Part shown: positions 1 to 8,797 of the stretch, piece after piece
Layout of the letters: each line of letters starts with the position of its first letter
How positions within the stretch are numbered: the stretch's first letter is position 1
Origin: an uncultured Clostridia bacterium
GTDB lineage: Bacteria; Bacillota; Clostridia; Peptostreptococcales; Anaerovoracaceae
DNA: 42,808 nucleotides
Assembly (NCBI GenBank): GCA_944386595.1
Contig: CALXBQ010000022.1
Span: 1-42,808 of the forward strand
Direction: 5' to 3'
The notes under the pieces: model-generated
Database searches by the model: none
What the model was told of the DNA's origin: nothing
What the model saw: the letters and a program-made list of their open reading frames with translations, nothing else
Made by a program: the position numbers and the translations under genes

Positions 1-1246
1 CGGCTTTGAGCTTACCGTCCTCCATGGTCACAATGAAATGCGCAGGCATTCCTTCCTGAGAGCAGTAGTCTCCGAAAATCATTCCCGGACTGCTGAACTC
101 TTTACCCGAAGGTTCCGCCCAGTAATGGGTCGTCTCCAAAGGGAGACCGAGAATCAGGTTGTAGCACACCCACTGGAAGTCCTGGACGTCCAGGTCTCCT
201 TCGTTGCAGAGAACCGCCGCGGAATAACCGCCTTCAACAAAGCCTCCGCAGCTGGAAACTCCGTGAAGTCCGCCCGTATGCTCACATACCACTTTGCCGT
301 CTATGAGTCTCTTCTCCAGGCCAAAGCAGTAAAACGGCCGTTTTCTTTCCGGGAATTCTCTTCCCACCAGTATTTCAACGGCTTCCTCCGGTATGACCTG
401 CTTTCCTTCCCACATGCCTCTGTCGGACAGCATCTTGTAATATCTCGTTACGTCCGAGGAAGTGGATTTAACGCAGGCGCATCCTCTGAAAGGAGGCAGA
501 ACGGACCAGTTATCGTCCGCAATAAGCTTTCCGTCGTCATCTCTTTCAAAGAGACTTGTAATATTGTCTCCCGCAAGCTTTTTCGCCTCGGATCCGTCCA
601 AATCCAGAACCGTCCTCGTCATTCCCAGAGGTTCGAAAATTCTCTTCTTAAGGAACTCTTCCAGGGTCATTCCCGATGCCTTGTCGACAACGTAGGAAAG
701 AACGGCATAGCCTTCGTTGGAGTAGCTCATATACTCTCCCGGAGCCCCTATCACCTTATAATCTCCCTTTGAGATGTATTCGATGACCTCATCTATAGTT
801 TCCATCCTATTGGGAGCAGTTTTAAGCATCTCTCTGTACCACTCGCTGTCCCTCTCTATGCTGTTCATGGCAATGGACCACTCCAGCGGAGGGATTGGCG
901 GTATGCCCGCATTATGCATGGCAAGATTTCTCAGAGTCACGCATTCGTCCGGCGTTCCCGGAACGTGAAAGTTCGGGAAATACTTACAGACCGGATCGGA
1001 AAAGTTCAGCTTTCCCTCAGTCTGTAAAATAGCGCAGGCCAGAGTAGTAAACGATTTGCTCATGGATGCAATTCCGAAAACCGTATCCCCGTCCGGGGCG
1101 ACGTCTCCGGAAGCAGTTCTCTTTCCAAAACCCTTTTCGAAAATCTTTCCCTCTGGCCCTCGAATGGTTACTGCCATGCCGGCGTAACCTTTTTCATCAA
1201 ATTTTTTCTGCATATACTGCTCAATTTTCTGAACGTCGTATTCCAT
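1..1246 (-). CDS. Beta-lactamase-family serine hydrolase (3' end beyond window)
   Basis: About 415 residues are visible, reading from 1246 down past base 1, so the C-terminus is missing. The protein has the penicillin-binding/class C beta-lactamase fold signature. The nucleophile motif SMSK is at residues 61-64, followed by TTLACA. The YSN motif is at about 175-177, a FEPLGM segment follows, and an HTGG box replaces the KTG motif further on. No signal peptide is seen, so it is probably cytoplasmic. Relatives include D-aminopeptidases, esterases and D-Ala carboxypeptidases, and the substrate cannot be told from sequence. The chosen ATG has AGGAG 11 bases upstream; a TTG directly before it (1249) is equally well placed. 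It is transcribed away from the pst operon terminator region. The family call is firm, the specific reaction is not. Confidence 0.88.
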   Translation of the reverse strand, partial: MEYDVQKIEQYMQKKFDEKGYAGMAVTIRGPEGKIFEKGFGKRTASGDVAPDGDTVFGIASMSKSFTTLACAILQTEGKLNFSDPVCKYFPNFHVPGTPDECVTLRNLAMHNAGIPPIPPLEWSIAMNSIERDSEWYREMLKTAPNRMETIDEVIEYISKGDYKVIGAPGEYMSYSNEGYAVLSYVVDKASGMTLEEFLKKRIFEPLGMTRTVLDLDGSEAKKLAGDNITSLFERDDDGKLIADDNWSVLPPFRGCACVKSTSSDVTRYYKMLSDRGMWEGKQVIPEEAVEILVGREFPERKRPFYCFGLEKRLIDGKVVCEHTGGLHGVSSCGGFVEGGYSAAVLCNEGDLDVQDFQWVCYNLILGLPLETTHYWAEPSGKEFSSPGMIFGDYCSQEGMPAHFIVTMEDGKLKA

Positions 1247-1282
1247 CAATCTGTCGTCTCCTGTATTTCTTCTTTCGAGCTG

Positions 1283-1332
1283 ATTATAGTGACTTTAATT
1301 CAACATATTTATATACCTTTTGACCCCCCCCC
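1283..1332 (-). promoter_or_regulatory. Candidate promoter region of the serine hydrolase, with C9/G9 tract
   Basis: On the minus strand a TATAAT hexamer (1283-1288) lies 36 bases before the start codon, without a good -35 at 17 bases. About 36 bases further upstream is an unbroken run of nine G (C on plus, 1324-1332). The rest of the 373-base gap 1247-1619 is AT-rich near 1370-1440 and holds the pst terminator at 1481-1530. I see no other gene in it. Confidence 0.35.
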
Positions 1333-1480
1333 GCAAGTCTTTTGTTGGAATTTTGTGCGCACCGTATGAATTACTTTATATTTTATGTTCTTCGGCACAG
1401 TTTTCTTTATTTTTTTAGTTTAATTTCCCTCTTACTTCACTGACTATTTCTGCAGGAAAACGTTCAAAACATGTGCAAAA

Positions 1481-1530
1481 CGCCCGGAGCTTCTGTCAGG
1501 CTCCGTAGTGAAGCCGAAGATTTCCGGGCG
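1481..1530 (-). terminator. Terminator of the pst-phoU operon
   Basis: CGCCCGGA (1481-1488) pairs with TCCGGGCG (1523-1530), and an inner GCTTC/GAAGC stem extends the hairpin. On the minus strand it is followed by TTTTGCACATGTTTTG. It lies 90 bases past the phoU stop. The plus-strand side also has a short T-rich tail, so it may work both ways. Confidence 0.6.
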
Positions 1531-1619
1531 TTTCGTATCTTTAACACACTTTCAGTTTTCTGGTTTGCTGTGAACAGCCGCCGCGCAATGGCCGGCTGTC
1601 CCTGAGCCGCCGCACTGCA

Positions 1620-2288
1620 CTATTTGTCGGCGTAGCGTTCCTCGCGGGAGAGGTGCTCGCCAAGGATGGAAAACTCCACCCACTCGGCGATGTTTACAGC
1701 GTGGTCGCCTATTCTCTCCAGGTATTTCGCTATCATCATGAGATCGAGGCAGAGCTCTGCCGAAGCCTCGCCGCCGCGGATGAAGGCTATTATGTCCTGT
1801 CTCATCTTGTTGAACACTTCGTCCACAATGTCATCGTCACGCATAACCTGATGAGCAAGCTTAAGGTCTTTGTCCACGAAGGATCTCACCGCATCGGCCA
1901 CCATCTTCGTTGCGGCGTCGGACATCTTCTTAAGATGGGTATGAGTCTGGGCGTCTGTTCCCTTGATAATGCCCGCAATCTCAGATATGTCGGAGGCCTG
2001 GTCGCCTATTCTTTCCATGTCGGAAATCATCTTGAGGGCGGAGGATATCACTCTCAGATCTCTTGCCACCGGCTGCTGCTGGAGGAGGAGCTTGAGGCAG
2101 AGGTTTTCTATCTCCTTTTCCTTCTCGTCTATTTCGTGGTCGGTGTCCACTGCGATATTCAGCATTTCCTCGCTGCCGTCAAAGAGGCCTTTCATGGCGT
2201 TTGAAACCGCCAGTTCACAAAGGCTTCCCATTTTTATAAGCTCTACGTTAAGCAACGCGAGCTGCTCGTCGAATCTGTTTCTCATCAA
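1620..2288 (-). CDS. phoU: Phosphate transport regulator PhoU
   Basis: This 222-residue protein has the usual PhoU length and its two tandem three-helix repeats. Each repeat carries the metal-binding signature, [10 protein letters not shown] in the first and [13 protein letters not shown] in the second. PhoU links the Pst transporter to the PhoR/PhoB-type two-component system and dampens phosphate uptake and Pho signalling when phosphate is plentiful. It is cytoplasmic and works at the membrane with PstB. It is the last gene of the pst operon: its start overlaps the end of pstB by four bases, which implies translational coupling. No phoPR genes are in the window. Confidence 0.96.
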   Translation of the reverse strand: MMRNRFDEQLALLNVELIKMGSLCELAVSNAMKGLFDGSEEMLNIAVDTDHEIDEKEKEIENLCLKLLLQQQPVARDLRVISSALKMISDMERIGDQASDISEIAGIIKGTDAQTHTHLKKMSDAATKMVADAVRSFVDKDLKLAHQVMRDDDIVDEVFNKMRQDIIAFIRGGEASAELCLDLMMIAKYLERIGDHAVNIAEWVEFSILGEHLSREERYADK

Positions 2289-3040
2289 CCGAACCTCCCT
2301 GTAATGTAATCCTCGGTTTTCTTGTTTGACGGTACCGAGAAGAGCTTTTCCGTCTTATCGTATTCTATCATTTCTCCCAGGAGGAAGAATGCGGTGTTGT
2401 CGGATACTCTCACCGCCTGCTGCATGTTGTGGGTAACCATTATTATGGTGTACTTCTCCTTCAGCTCTATGGCAAGATCCTCGATTTTCGACGTGGAAAT
2501 CGGGTCGAGGGCCGAGGTGGACTCGTCCATGAGGAGAACCTCAGGCTCTACAGCAAGGGCTCTTGCGATGCAGAGTCTCTGCTGCTGACCTCCGGAAAGT
2601 CCCAGAGCGCTCTTTTTCAGTCTGTCCTTCAGCTCATCCCATATCGCAGCCGCCTTGAGGGAATTTTCGACTATCTCGTCAAGCTCAGTTTTGCTCTTAA
2701 TGCCGTGGGTTCTCGGACCATAGGCTACGTTGTCGTAGACGCTCATAGGAAAAGGATTCGGCTTCTGGAACACCATGCCTACCCGCTTTCTCAGGTTGTT
2801 CACGTCTACACCCTTTGCGTAGATGTCCATGCCGTCAAGGGCCACCAGACCGTCAATCCTACACCCCTCGACCAGGTCGTTCATTCTGTTCAAAGTCTTT
2901 AAAAGGGTGGATTTACCACAGCCCGACGGGCCTATGAGAGCGGTTATCTCCTTTTCCGGAATGCTTAAATTTATATTCTTCAGACCGTGAAAATTCCCGT
3001 AGTAGAGATTCAGGTCCTTTATTTCATATTTTGTCGCCAT
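2285..3040 (-). CDS. pstB: Phosphate ABC transporter ATP-binding protein PstB
   Basis: The 251-residue protein is a full-length PstB. Walker A (GPSGCGKST) is near residue 37, the ABC signature LSGGQQQR is near 150, and Walker B (VLLMDEST) is near 170. The phrase [35 protein letters not shown]-type region between them is typical of PstB rather than other importers. It powers PstCA-mediated phosphate import by hydrolysing ATP on the inner face of the membrane. It lies 18 bases after pstA and overlaps phoU. The start has a GGAGAGGAG-type site 8-12 bases upstream. Confidence 0.97.
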   Translation of the reverse strand: MATKYEIKDLNLYYGNFHGLKNINLSIPEKEITALIGPSGCGKSTLLKTLNRMNDLVEGCRIDGLVALDGMDIYAKGVDVNNLRKRVGMVFQKPNPFPMSVYDNVAYGPRTHGIKSKTELDEIVENSLKAAAIWDELKDRLKKSALGLSGGQQQRLCIARALAVEPEVLLMDESTSALDPISTSKIEDLAIELKEKYTIIMVTHNMQQAVRVSDNTAFFLLGEMIEYDKTEKLFSVPSNKKTEDYITGRFG

Positions 3041-3058
3041 TTGAATACTCCTCTCCTG

Positions 3059-3892
3059 TTATTCCTTGTTTCTTCCGACCGCTCTTGCGACCAGTCCGGA
3101 AAGAGCGTTGATGATGATTACCATTACCAGCAGGACTACAGCTGTTGCGTACGCCTGATCCGTATAGAGTCCCTCTGAGAGGAGAGCGTACATGTGTACA
3201 GATAAGGTCCTTCCAGACGAGAACAGGCTCGTAGCAACACCTGTAACCGTTCCTGCCGTGTATAGTAAAGCCGCTGTTTCTCCCACAATCCTTCCTATAC
3301 CTAAGATGACTCCCGCCAGGATGCCGGGGATTGCGGAAGGGAGTACTACCCTGAAAACAGTGCGCAGCTTTCCTGCTCCAAGTCCCAGACTGCCTTCTCT
3401 GTAGCTGTCCGGAACGCCTTTTAATGCTTCTTCCGTAGTTCTCATTATGAGAGGAAGAATCATTATTGCAAGGGTCAGTATACCGGCCATAATGTTGTAG
3501 GACTTAAAGGCCGTTACGAACATGAGGTAACCGAACAGTCCGTACACTATGGAAGGTATTCCCGAAAGAGTTTCCGTTGTGATTCTCACCACGCCGACGA
3601 TTTTGTTCCCGCGTCCCGCGTACTCAACGAGATAGATCGCCGAGAACACTCCGAACGGCACTGCTATGAGAAGAGCGAGGGCCGTCATGGTCAGGGTGTT
3701 TATGATGGCAGGCATCATGGAAACGTTGTCGGTGGTGTATTCCCACTCAAAGAGTGAAGGTTTAAGGTTAGGTATTCCCATTATCAGTATGTATCCCACT
3801 ACTGCAACCAGCACGCCTACTGTAAGCAGGGTCGCCAGCTTTACCAGTATGTTGAGGAACAGGGAAATGGGATGTCCTTTGAATTTCTGCAT
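3059..3892 (-). CDS. pstA: Phosphate ABC transporter permease PstA
   Basis: The 277-residue protein has about six predicted membrane segments and the inner-membrane permease (EAA) loop, EEALKGVPDSYREGSLGLGAGKLRT, near residues 155-180. The motif SGIPSIVYGLFGYLMF is characteristic of Pst permeases. It forms the phosphate channel together with PstC. Its start codon shares one base with the pstC stop (TAATG), so the two are translated in a coupled way and should be made in equal amounts. The ribosome binding site GGGAGGGAAGG lies inside the end of pstC. Confidence 0.95.
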   Translation of the reverse strand: MQKFKGHPISLFLNILVKLATLLTVGVLVAVVGYILIMGIPNLKPSLFEWEYTTDNVSMMPAIINTLTMTALALLIAVPFGVFSAIYLVEYAGRGNKIVGVVRITTETLSGIPSIVYGLFGYLMFVTAFKSYNIMAGILTLAIMILPLIMRTTEEALKGVPDSYREGSLGLGAGKLRTVFRVVLPSAIPGILAGVILGIGRIVGETAALLYTAGTVTGVATSLFSSGRTLSVHMYALLSEGLYTDQAYATAVVLLVMVIIINALSGLVARAVGRNKE

Positions 3893-4749
3893 TATGCCTT
3901 CCCTCCCTTTCGCTTAAGCAGTGAGAACAACAGGTTGATTATGAGTATGAACACGAACAGCACTACTGCCGTCGCGATGAGGGCTTCTCTGTGAAGTCCT
4001 TCCGCATAGCCCATTTCGAGTACTATGTTGGTGGTCATGGTTCTTGCCATATCGAGAACGCTTTCCGGTATTACCGGCGAGTTTCCCACTATTACGGAAA
4101 CCGCAAGGGTCTCACCTATGGCTCTTCCCACGCCCAGTATTACGGCCGCGGTAATTCCCGACTTTGCCGCAGGTATTACGGTGAAGAACACGCTGCGCTC
4201 GTGAGTTGCACCCAGAGCCAGTGCGCCTTCGTAATATGCGTCAGGCACCGCTCTTATGTTGGATTCGGACACGCTTATTATCGTAGGAAGAATCATTATT
4301 CCCAGCATTATGGACGCTGTGAGGATTCCCTTTCCTCCCGTGCCGAAGACGTCCTGTATTATAGGAACTATGACCATGAGGCCGAAGAATCCGTATACTA
4401 TGGACGGGATGCCTGCCAGAAGATCGATTGCAGGCTTGAGTATTTTGTGGATTTTTGGCGGACAGAACTTCGCCATGTATGTGGCGCAAAGTATGCCGAT
4501 CGGCACGCCGATTATTATTGCGCCGATTGTAACGTATATGCTTCCTATTATCATAGGAAGGATTCCGAATATCTCGTTGTTAGGCTTCCACTCCGTTCCC
4601 GTGAGGAACTCCTTGAAGCCTATCTTCTGCATCGCCGGAATTCCGTTTCCGAACATGTAGACGCAGATGAGTATTACGGCTACTATGGACGCGCATGCCG
4701 CTATGAGAAACACAAGCTGCATGGCCTTTTCCTTAAAGCTACCTTTCAT
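3892..4749 (-). CDS. pstC: Phosphate ABC transporter permease PstC
   Basis: The 285-residue membrane protein has about six membrane segments. It carries the Pst-type motif LAGIPSIVYGFFGLMVIVP and the EAA loop around NIRAVPDAYYEGALALGATHERS. It is the partner permease of PstA. It follows pstS after a 111-base gap that holds a stem-loop. This is the common arrangement that lets the abundant binding protein be made in excess of the membrane parts. Confidence 0.95.
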   Translation of the reverse strand: MKGSFKEKAMQLVFLIAACASIVAVILICVYMFGNGIPAMQKIGFKEFLTGTEWKPNNEIFGILPMIIGSIYVTIGAIIIGVPIGILCATYMAKFCPPKIHKILKPAIDLLAGIPSIVYGFFGLMVIVPIIQDVFGTGGKGILTASIMLGIMILPTIISVSESNIRAVPDAYYEGALALGATHERSVFFTVIPAAKSGITAAVILGVGRAIGETLAVSVIVGNSPVIPESVLDMARTMTTNIVLEMGYAEGLHREALIATAVVLFVFILIINLLFSLLKRKGGKA

Positions 4750-4800
4750 ACAGCGCTTTTACTCTCCTCTCACTGAATCTTATAACCTGTCGACAGGGCG

Positions 4801-4828
4801 AAAGCAGGGAAAACGTCTCCCCTGCTTT
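4801..4828 (-). terminator. Stem-loop between pstS and pstC (partial terminator or mRNA stabiliser)
   Basis: AAAGCAGGG (4801-4809) pairs with CCCTGCTTT (4820-4828). On the minus strand the hairpin follows the pstS stop at once and is trailed only by a short T run, so readthrough into pstCAB is expected. Such intercistronic hairpins are common after binding-protein genes. Confidence 0.55.
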
Positions 4829-4860
4829 CTTTCTTATGCTCTGTCTCTGATGTCAATATC

Positions 4861-5754
4861 TTATTTAACGTCGTCCCATGCGGTAACTTCGCCGGTGTAG
4901 ATCTTGGTGATCATGTCGCTTGCGATGTCCTCTACAGGGTTCTCGGAGTTTACGATTACTGCGATTCCGTCAAGAGCGATTACAGTTCCTGTGATTCCCT
5001 GGGAAGTTTCATCGTCCTTAAGCTCTCTGGAAGCCATACCGATGTCGCTGATTCCGTTGATTGCGTCGGTTACACCGGTAGTGGAGTCGGACTGCTGAAT
5101 CTCAATCTCAAGGTCAGGGTTTACGGCATTGTATGCTTCTGCAAGTTTCTCCATAAGCGGGGTTACGGAGGAAGAACCTGATACGGTGATAGTTCCGCTT
5201 ACGTCTCCGCCTTCAAAAGCGCCCTGATTTCCTTCGCTGATGTAGCCTTCCTCTTCGGCTACTGCCTGTCCCTCTTCACTCATGATGAAGTTGATGAAGT
5301 CCTGAGCCTCAGCGCTTACGTCAGCCTTTGTTACGATGTTGAACGGTCTGGACACTTTGTAGTCGCCGCTCTTTACGTTTTCTGCGGTCGCCTCTACACC
5401 GTCAACCTTCAGAGCCTTTACAAGGCTTTCATCGAGGGAGCCGAGGGATACGTATCCGATAGCCTGCTTGTTGCCGCTTACGGTCTGCATCATTACGGAG
5501 GTGCTGTTGGTTACCTCTGCCTCTGCTATAGTGTTATCCGTGCCGTCCTCTCCTTCAATTCCGAACAGCTCTATGAATGCGCCTCTCGTTCCGGAACCGT
5601 CTTCTCTGGTCAGTACACTGATGTCGCCGGTCATGGCTGCTGCGGTATCGCCGCCTTCCTCTTCAGCCGGCTCGTCGTTGCCGCCGCATGCGGTAAGTGC
5701 GCCCATTGCGAGAACTGCGATCATTCCTGCAGCTAAAAGCTTCTTAAGTTTCAT
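4861..5754 (-). CDS. pstS: Phosphate-binding lipoprotein PstS, circularly permuted
   Basis: The 297-residue protein is a secreted lipoprotein: a basic start and hydrophobic helix lead to the lipobox LTAC, with the lipidated Cys at 23. An acidic linker follows. Its two halves are in the reverse of the usual PstS order. Residues 45-174 carry the segment normally found second (TREDGSGTRGAF, then AIGYVSLGSL, SRPFNI and EEGQAVAEEEGYI). Residues 188-297 carry the segment normally first (SGSSSVTPLMEKLAEAYN, then DIGMASRELK, DGIAVIVNSENPV and YTGEVTAWDDVK). The phosphate-contacting elements R50-E-D-G-S-G-T and GSSS (193-196) are all kept, so it should bind phosphate. It is the first gene of the pst operon. 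Confidence 0.93.
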   Translation of the reverse strand: MKLKKLLAAGMIAVLAMGALTACGGNDEPAEEEGGDTAAAMTGDISVLTREDGSGTRGAFIELFGIEGEDGTDNTIAEAEVTNSTSVMMQTVSGNKQAIGYVSLGSLDESLVKALKVDGVEATAENVKSGDYKVSRPFNIVTKADVSAEAQDFINFIMSEEGQAVAEEEGYISEGNQGAFEGGDVSGTITVSGSSSVTPLMEKLAEAYNAVNPDLEIEIQQSDSTTGVTDAINGISDIGMASRELKDDETSQGITGTVIALDGIAVIVNSENPVEDIASDMITKIYTGEVTAWDDVK

Positions 5755-5810
5755 AATTCTTTACTCTCCTTTTATCAGATTTATTTTTTATCAGTTTGAT
5801 TACAGATACC

Positions 5811-5865
5811 AATATAAAGGAGAAATGTTAAGTGTGTAATCGCAGTTATGTTAAATGTATGTAAA
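5811..5865 (-). promoter_or_regulatory. pstS: pst operon promoter with Pho-box-like repeats
   Basis: On the minus strand TTTACA (5860-5865), TTAACA (5849-5854) and TTAACA (5826-5831) stand 11 and 23 bases apart, i.e. about one and two helical turns. A further TTACA lies between them. A TATATT-type -10 (5811-5816) follows 9 bases after the last repeat. Direct TTAACA-like repeats at 11-base spacing placed just upstream of the -10 are typical of PhoP/PhoB boxes. The regulator itself is not in the window. Confidence 0.55.
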
Positions 5866-5910
5866 ATCAGGGAGGGGCGAAAGCAAGAAACAGTGAATTG
5901 CTCTCCCGCA

Positions 5911-5939
5911 TTGACTTTGCATATTATTTATTGTATACT
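5911..5939 (+). promoter_or_regulatory. Sigma-A promoter of the DUF3139-like gene
   Basis: TTGACT (5911-5916), a 17-base spacer and TATACT (5934-5939) sit 43 bases before the ATG at 5982. Confidence 0.65.
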
Positions 5940-5981
5940 TTAGTTCATAGGGATTAACAAAGAGGTAGGGAGATTAAAGAT

Positions 5982-6344
5982 ATGACTAAGAAAAAGAAAT
6001 TCAAGAAAGTGCTGATTATCATTGTCGTCCTTTCTCCACTCTGGCTATGGCTCTGGTTTCATCCCATCCAGAAGTCGCTGGCGGAAATGAGATTCGAAAG
6101 CTATATCGCAGAGCAGAACGTTCCGGAGGATGACATTGCGACAAAGGAAATCATACGCGATGCTAAAAGGGATGTGTATGAGATAACCGTCACATATAAA
6201 AGCGACCCGAAGAACATCTATGTCTACACCTATTCCCCGCCATATTCCATGCACTGCACGCCGCAGCTTCCTGACGGGCACGTGGTCTTCCTGTTGAGGG
6301 ATGTGGTTTATCCTCCCCTTGAAGATCACAGACCTCCAAACTAA
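5982..6344 (+). CDS. Small membrane-anchored protein, DUF3139-like
   Basis: The 120-residue protein starts with a lysine cluster (TKKKKFKK) and one hydrophobic helix at about residues 9-26. A small extracytoplasmic domain follows. The pattern of a membrane anchor, then a YIAEQNVPEDDIATKEI segment, then ITVTYKSDPKNIYVYTY, resembles the DUF3139 family as I remember it. That assignment is moderate only. It has its own promoter and stands alone on the plus strand between the divergent pst operon and the D-peptide operon. No function is known. A moderate site, GAGGTAGGGAG, precedes the ATG. Confidence 0.75.
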   Translation: MTKKKKFKKVLIIIVVLSPLWLWLWFHPIQKSLAEMRFESYIAEQNVPEDDIATKEIIRDAKRDVYEITVTYKSDPKNIYVYTYSPPYSMHCTPQLPDGHVVFLLRDVVYPPLEDHRPPN

Positions 6345-6718
6345 AGCAAAAGACTATACGTTGACCAATAATAGTTTGGCTAAATTGCATATACGAGTGA
6401 GAAAAAGCAATAAATCTTGGTTAAAAGCGAAAGTTTGAAGGGAAAAGCCAAGAAAAACAGCCGAGACAGCGCTAATATTTTACATTTATAACCATTATTG
6501 GTATAAATTATGGCATGAATGTTGGTTTTTCACATTCGATTCCCCTAAAAAACCAAGAAAATTTGACTTTCTAACAGAGATATTACAGAATGACCAATCT
6601 CTTTTTCAACGAACACCGCGCCGGCAGGTTTTGGTCGAACGACCATTAAACCGAATGACGATTTTGCCCGGAAAAAGTAGAACTTATGTCCTCAGCGCAA
6701 GTCATTGCAGCCCTGAGA
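6345..6718. other. 374-base AT-rich gap without a recognisable gene
   Basis: No ORF with a ribosome binding site was found on either strand. ACCAATAAT (near 6364) is repeated inverted as ATTATTGGT (near 6493), about 120 bases apart. GTCCTCAG (6688-6695) and CTGAGAC (6713-6719) form a weak hairpin just past the stop of the deacetylase gene. The stretch is clearly more AT-rich than the flanking genes. Confidence 0.5.
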
Positions 6719-7567
6719 CTATCTTTCCATTTCCGTCCTATCCGCTATCTGACCCAGGGTCAGGAACTCCGCTCCGTTTTCGGCCATGTAGGCGATGAAC
6801 CGCTCCAGGACTATGATGTTGTGAGCCCGGCCCGTCACCTGCGGGTGCATGGTCAGAGCCATCATGCCGCCTTCGCTATGAGCGATCCCGTAATCAAAGT
6901 GGTTTTTCCATATCTCGTAGTACTGGCTCGGCGCCTTCATGCCCGTCCTCGTCATGACGAACTCGGAATGAGGGAAGTCGTCAAGGTACCACGAAACCGG
7001 AAGCTCCATTATCTTTGACGGCTCGCCGAAGGAGTTGCCGCGCTCCATATTCACCGTACACGGACGTATCATATACGGATGAAAGTCGTTTCCCATCAGG
7101 CTGGAGTCGTATTTAAAGCCGTACTTTTCCAGAATGGACAAAGTGTTTTCGCTGAAATCCCAGCCCGGCGAGCGGTAGCCGACGGGCTTTGCGCCCACTT
7201 TGGCGAGAGCTTCAAAGCCTTTTTCTATCTCGCGGATCTCCTCGTCACAGTTCTGTTCGGAAGGGTCCAGATGGTCGTAGCTGTGATGGCAAATCTCATG
7301 ACCTCTCCTTATTATCTCCTTTACGGTGTCGGGATGGGTATCGGCCGTGTGTCCCGGCACGCAGAATGTGGATTTTATTCCGTAGTCGTCCAGAAGATCG
7401 AGAATCCTCGGAACGGCGACCTCTGCGCCGAACTCTCCCCTGGACATATATACAGGCGATGTTTTGCCGTAGGCTCCCATCCACACGGAAGCCGCGTCAA
7501 AATCGAACCCCAGATTTACCGCAAGCTTTTTCCCCTCGCTCAGTTTTACTTTTCCCGTGTACTGCAT
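6719..7567 (-). CDS. Polysaccharide (NodB-homology) deacetylase
   Basis: The protein is 282 residues from the ATG at 7567, which has GGAGG eight bases upstream; a longer reading from 7615 lacks such a site. The NodB-fold motifs are in order: GFDFDA (metal Asp), HEICHHSYDH (two metal His), RSPGWDFS and, late, ALTMHPQ. No signal peptide is seen, so it appears cytoplasmic, which resembles the PuuE/HpPgdA-type branch rather than secreted chitin deacetylases. The substrate could be an N-acetylated sugar or another amide. It is the last gene of a five-gene operon of D-peptide and D-amino-acid enzymes, 61 bases after dtd, which favours an acylated murein fragment. That substrate is inference. Confidence 0.87.
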   Translation of the reverse strand: MQYTGKVKLSEGKKLAVNLGFDFDAASVWMGAYGKTSPVYMSRGEFGAEVAVPRILDLLDDYGIKSTFCVPGHTADTHPDTVKEIIRRGHEICHHSYDHLDPSEQNCDEEIREIEKGFEALAKVGAKPVGYRSPGWDFSENTLSILEKYGFKYDSSLMGNDFHPYMIRPCTVNMERGNSFGEPSKIMELPVSWYLDDFPHSEFVMTRTGMKAPSQYYEIWKNHFDYGIAHSEGGMMALTMHPQVTGRAHNIIVLERFIAYMAENGAEFLTLGQIADRTEMER

Positions 7568-7628
7568 CCTTTGTTCCTCCGTATATAAATCGGGTGCGGA
7601 CAGATACGCCCGCACCCTCAGTTTAAAT

Positions 7629-8075
7629 CTAAAGCTTTTCCGAATCCAGAATAACCGTAAACGGCCCGTCGTTTACAAGGCTCACCTTCATATCGGCGCC
7701 GAAAACTCCCCGCTCCACTACTGGAACGGATTTTCTGCATTCCGAAATGATGTACTCATAGAGCTCTTCCGCAAGGTCGGGCGCGCCGGCGTCCGTAAAT
7801 CCCGGGCGGTTGCCCCTTTTGCAGTCGGCGTAAAGGGTGAACTGGGATATGAGAAGAAGGCTTCCTCCCACGGACTCCAGGTTCAGGTTGGTCTTGCCGT
7901 TTTCGTCCTCAAAAATGCGCATACCGATGAGCTTCTTTATCATCTTGTCTGCGGTTTCGCGGGTATCGCCCGATCCGACGCCTATTAAGACCATGAAGCC
8001 TTTGCCGATCTGTCCGACAACCTTTCCGTCAACGCTGACGCTGCTTTCGAGAACCCTCTGAATAACAAATCTCAT
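7629..8075 (-). CDS. dtd: D-aminoacyl-tRNA deacylase Dtd
   Basis: Starting at the ATG at 8075 gives 148 residues beginning MRFVIQRV, the usual start and length for this family. A longer frame reading into the racemase gene is rejected. The family motifs are visible: the GSVGG-type signature appears as [18 protein letters not shown], and the C-terminal Gly-x-Pro motif is within NRPGFTDAG. Dtd hydrolyses D-amino acids mischarged on tRNA (and Gly-tRNA-Ala), protecting translation. Its start shares one base with the racemase stop, so it is translationally coupled to an enzyme that makes D-amino acids. This is unlike the more usual pairing of dtd with relA. Confidence 0.96.
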   Translation of the reverse strand: MRFVIQRVLESSVSVDGKVVGQIGKGFMVLIGVGSGDTRETADKMIKKLIGMRIFEDENGKTNLNLESVGGSLLLISQFTLYADCKRGNRPGFTDAGAPDLAEELYEYIISECRKSVPVVERGVFGADMKVSLVNDGPFTVILDSEKL

Positions 8076-8779
8076 TATTTGATTTCTCCTATCGCTCTGT
8101 AATATTCTATGCACCTGTCGGCCATGATTTCCATAGGGTCGCGGTAGTATTCCGGAAGGTCGAGCTCCTTCTTCACTACGGAAAGCTCGGTGCAGGCAAG
8201 GATTGCGGCTTCGCATCCCGCGTCCTTAATCTCTTTTTCTATCTCAGCCCAAAGCTCCGCATCTGCCGGCTTGTTCTGCTTGATCAGGTCGTAGATGGTG
8301 CTCATGACCTTCTTCTGACCCTCTTCGGCCGGGGTGTAAGACACGATTCCGTGCTTTTCGAACTCATTCTGATAGAGCCTCGTCTTCACGGTTCCGTCGG
8401 TGGCGAGAATGGCAACCGGCTTTCCCTTGCATGTTTTTGCAAGTTCCTTTGCCGTCTCCTCTATCATGTGAATGAACGGGATTCCTACTTCGTCTCTCAC
8501 CATGTTGACAAAATAGTGAGCGGTGTTGCAGGTAACGGCAAGTGCGCTGCACCCTGCATTTTCCAGAACCTTCGCGTCTTTAAGGATTCTGTCGCGCACT
8601 TCTGCAACCTTTGCCTCGTCTCCGGAAAGGATTGCGCCGGTTCTGTCAGGCATGCCGGAATCGCTGTATATTATCATATTCAGATTCTCCTGATCACAGC
8701 CCGCGTCGGTCTTATCGATTATCATATCGTAGAAAAGCGATGAGGCCAAAGGCCCCATTCCTCCGATTACTCCAAGCAT
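8075..8779 (-). CDS. Aspartate/glutamate-type amino acid racemase
   Basis: The 234-residue protein is a PLP-independent racemase of the Asp/Glu racemase family. It opens with [11 protein letters not shown]. The two catalytic cysteines are C84 in [10 protein letters not shown] and C196 in LACTELS, both intact. The enzyme interconverts L- and D-forms of an acidic or similar amino acid; broad-specificity members exist, so the exact substrate is open. MurI-type essential glutamate racemases are close in fold, but the GGMGP start and TCNTAH context point to the RacD/YgeA side. It lies 18 bases after the P1 peptidase gene and overlaps dtd by one base. Confidence 0.92.
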   Translation of the reverse strand: MLGVIGGMGPLASSLFYDMIIDKTDAGCDQENLNMIIYSDSGMPDRTGAILSGDEAKVAEVRDRILKDAKVLENAGCSALAVTCNTAHYFVNMVRDEVGIPFIHMIEETAKELAKTCKGKPVAILATDGTVKTRLYQNEFEKHGIVSYTPAEEGQKKVMSTIYDLIKQNKPADAELWAEIEKEIKDAGCEAAILACTELSVVKKELDLPEYYRDPMEIMADRCIEYYRAIGEIK

Positions 8780-8797
8780 TTTATCATTTCTCCCGTT

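Noticed and set aside
38-772. Long plus-strand frame at the window start
   Set aside because: It is the antisense shadow of the serine hydrolase gene, whose motifs SMSK, YSN and HTGG are on the minus strand.
8076-8216. N-terminal extension of dtd
   Set aside because: It reads through the racemase gene in another frame; the family's normal start is at 8075.
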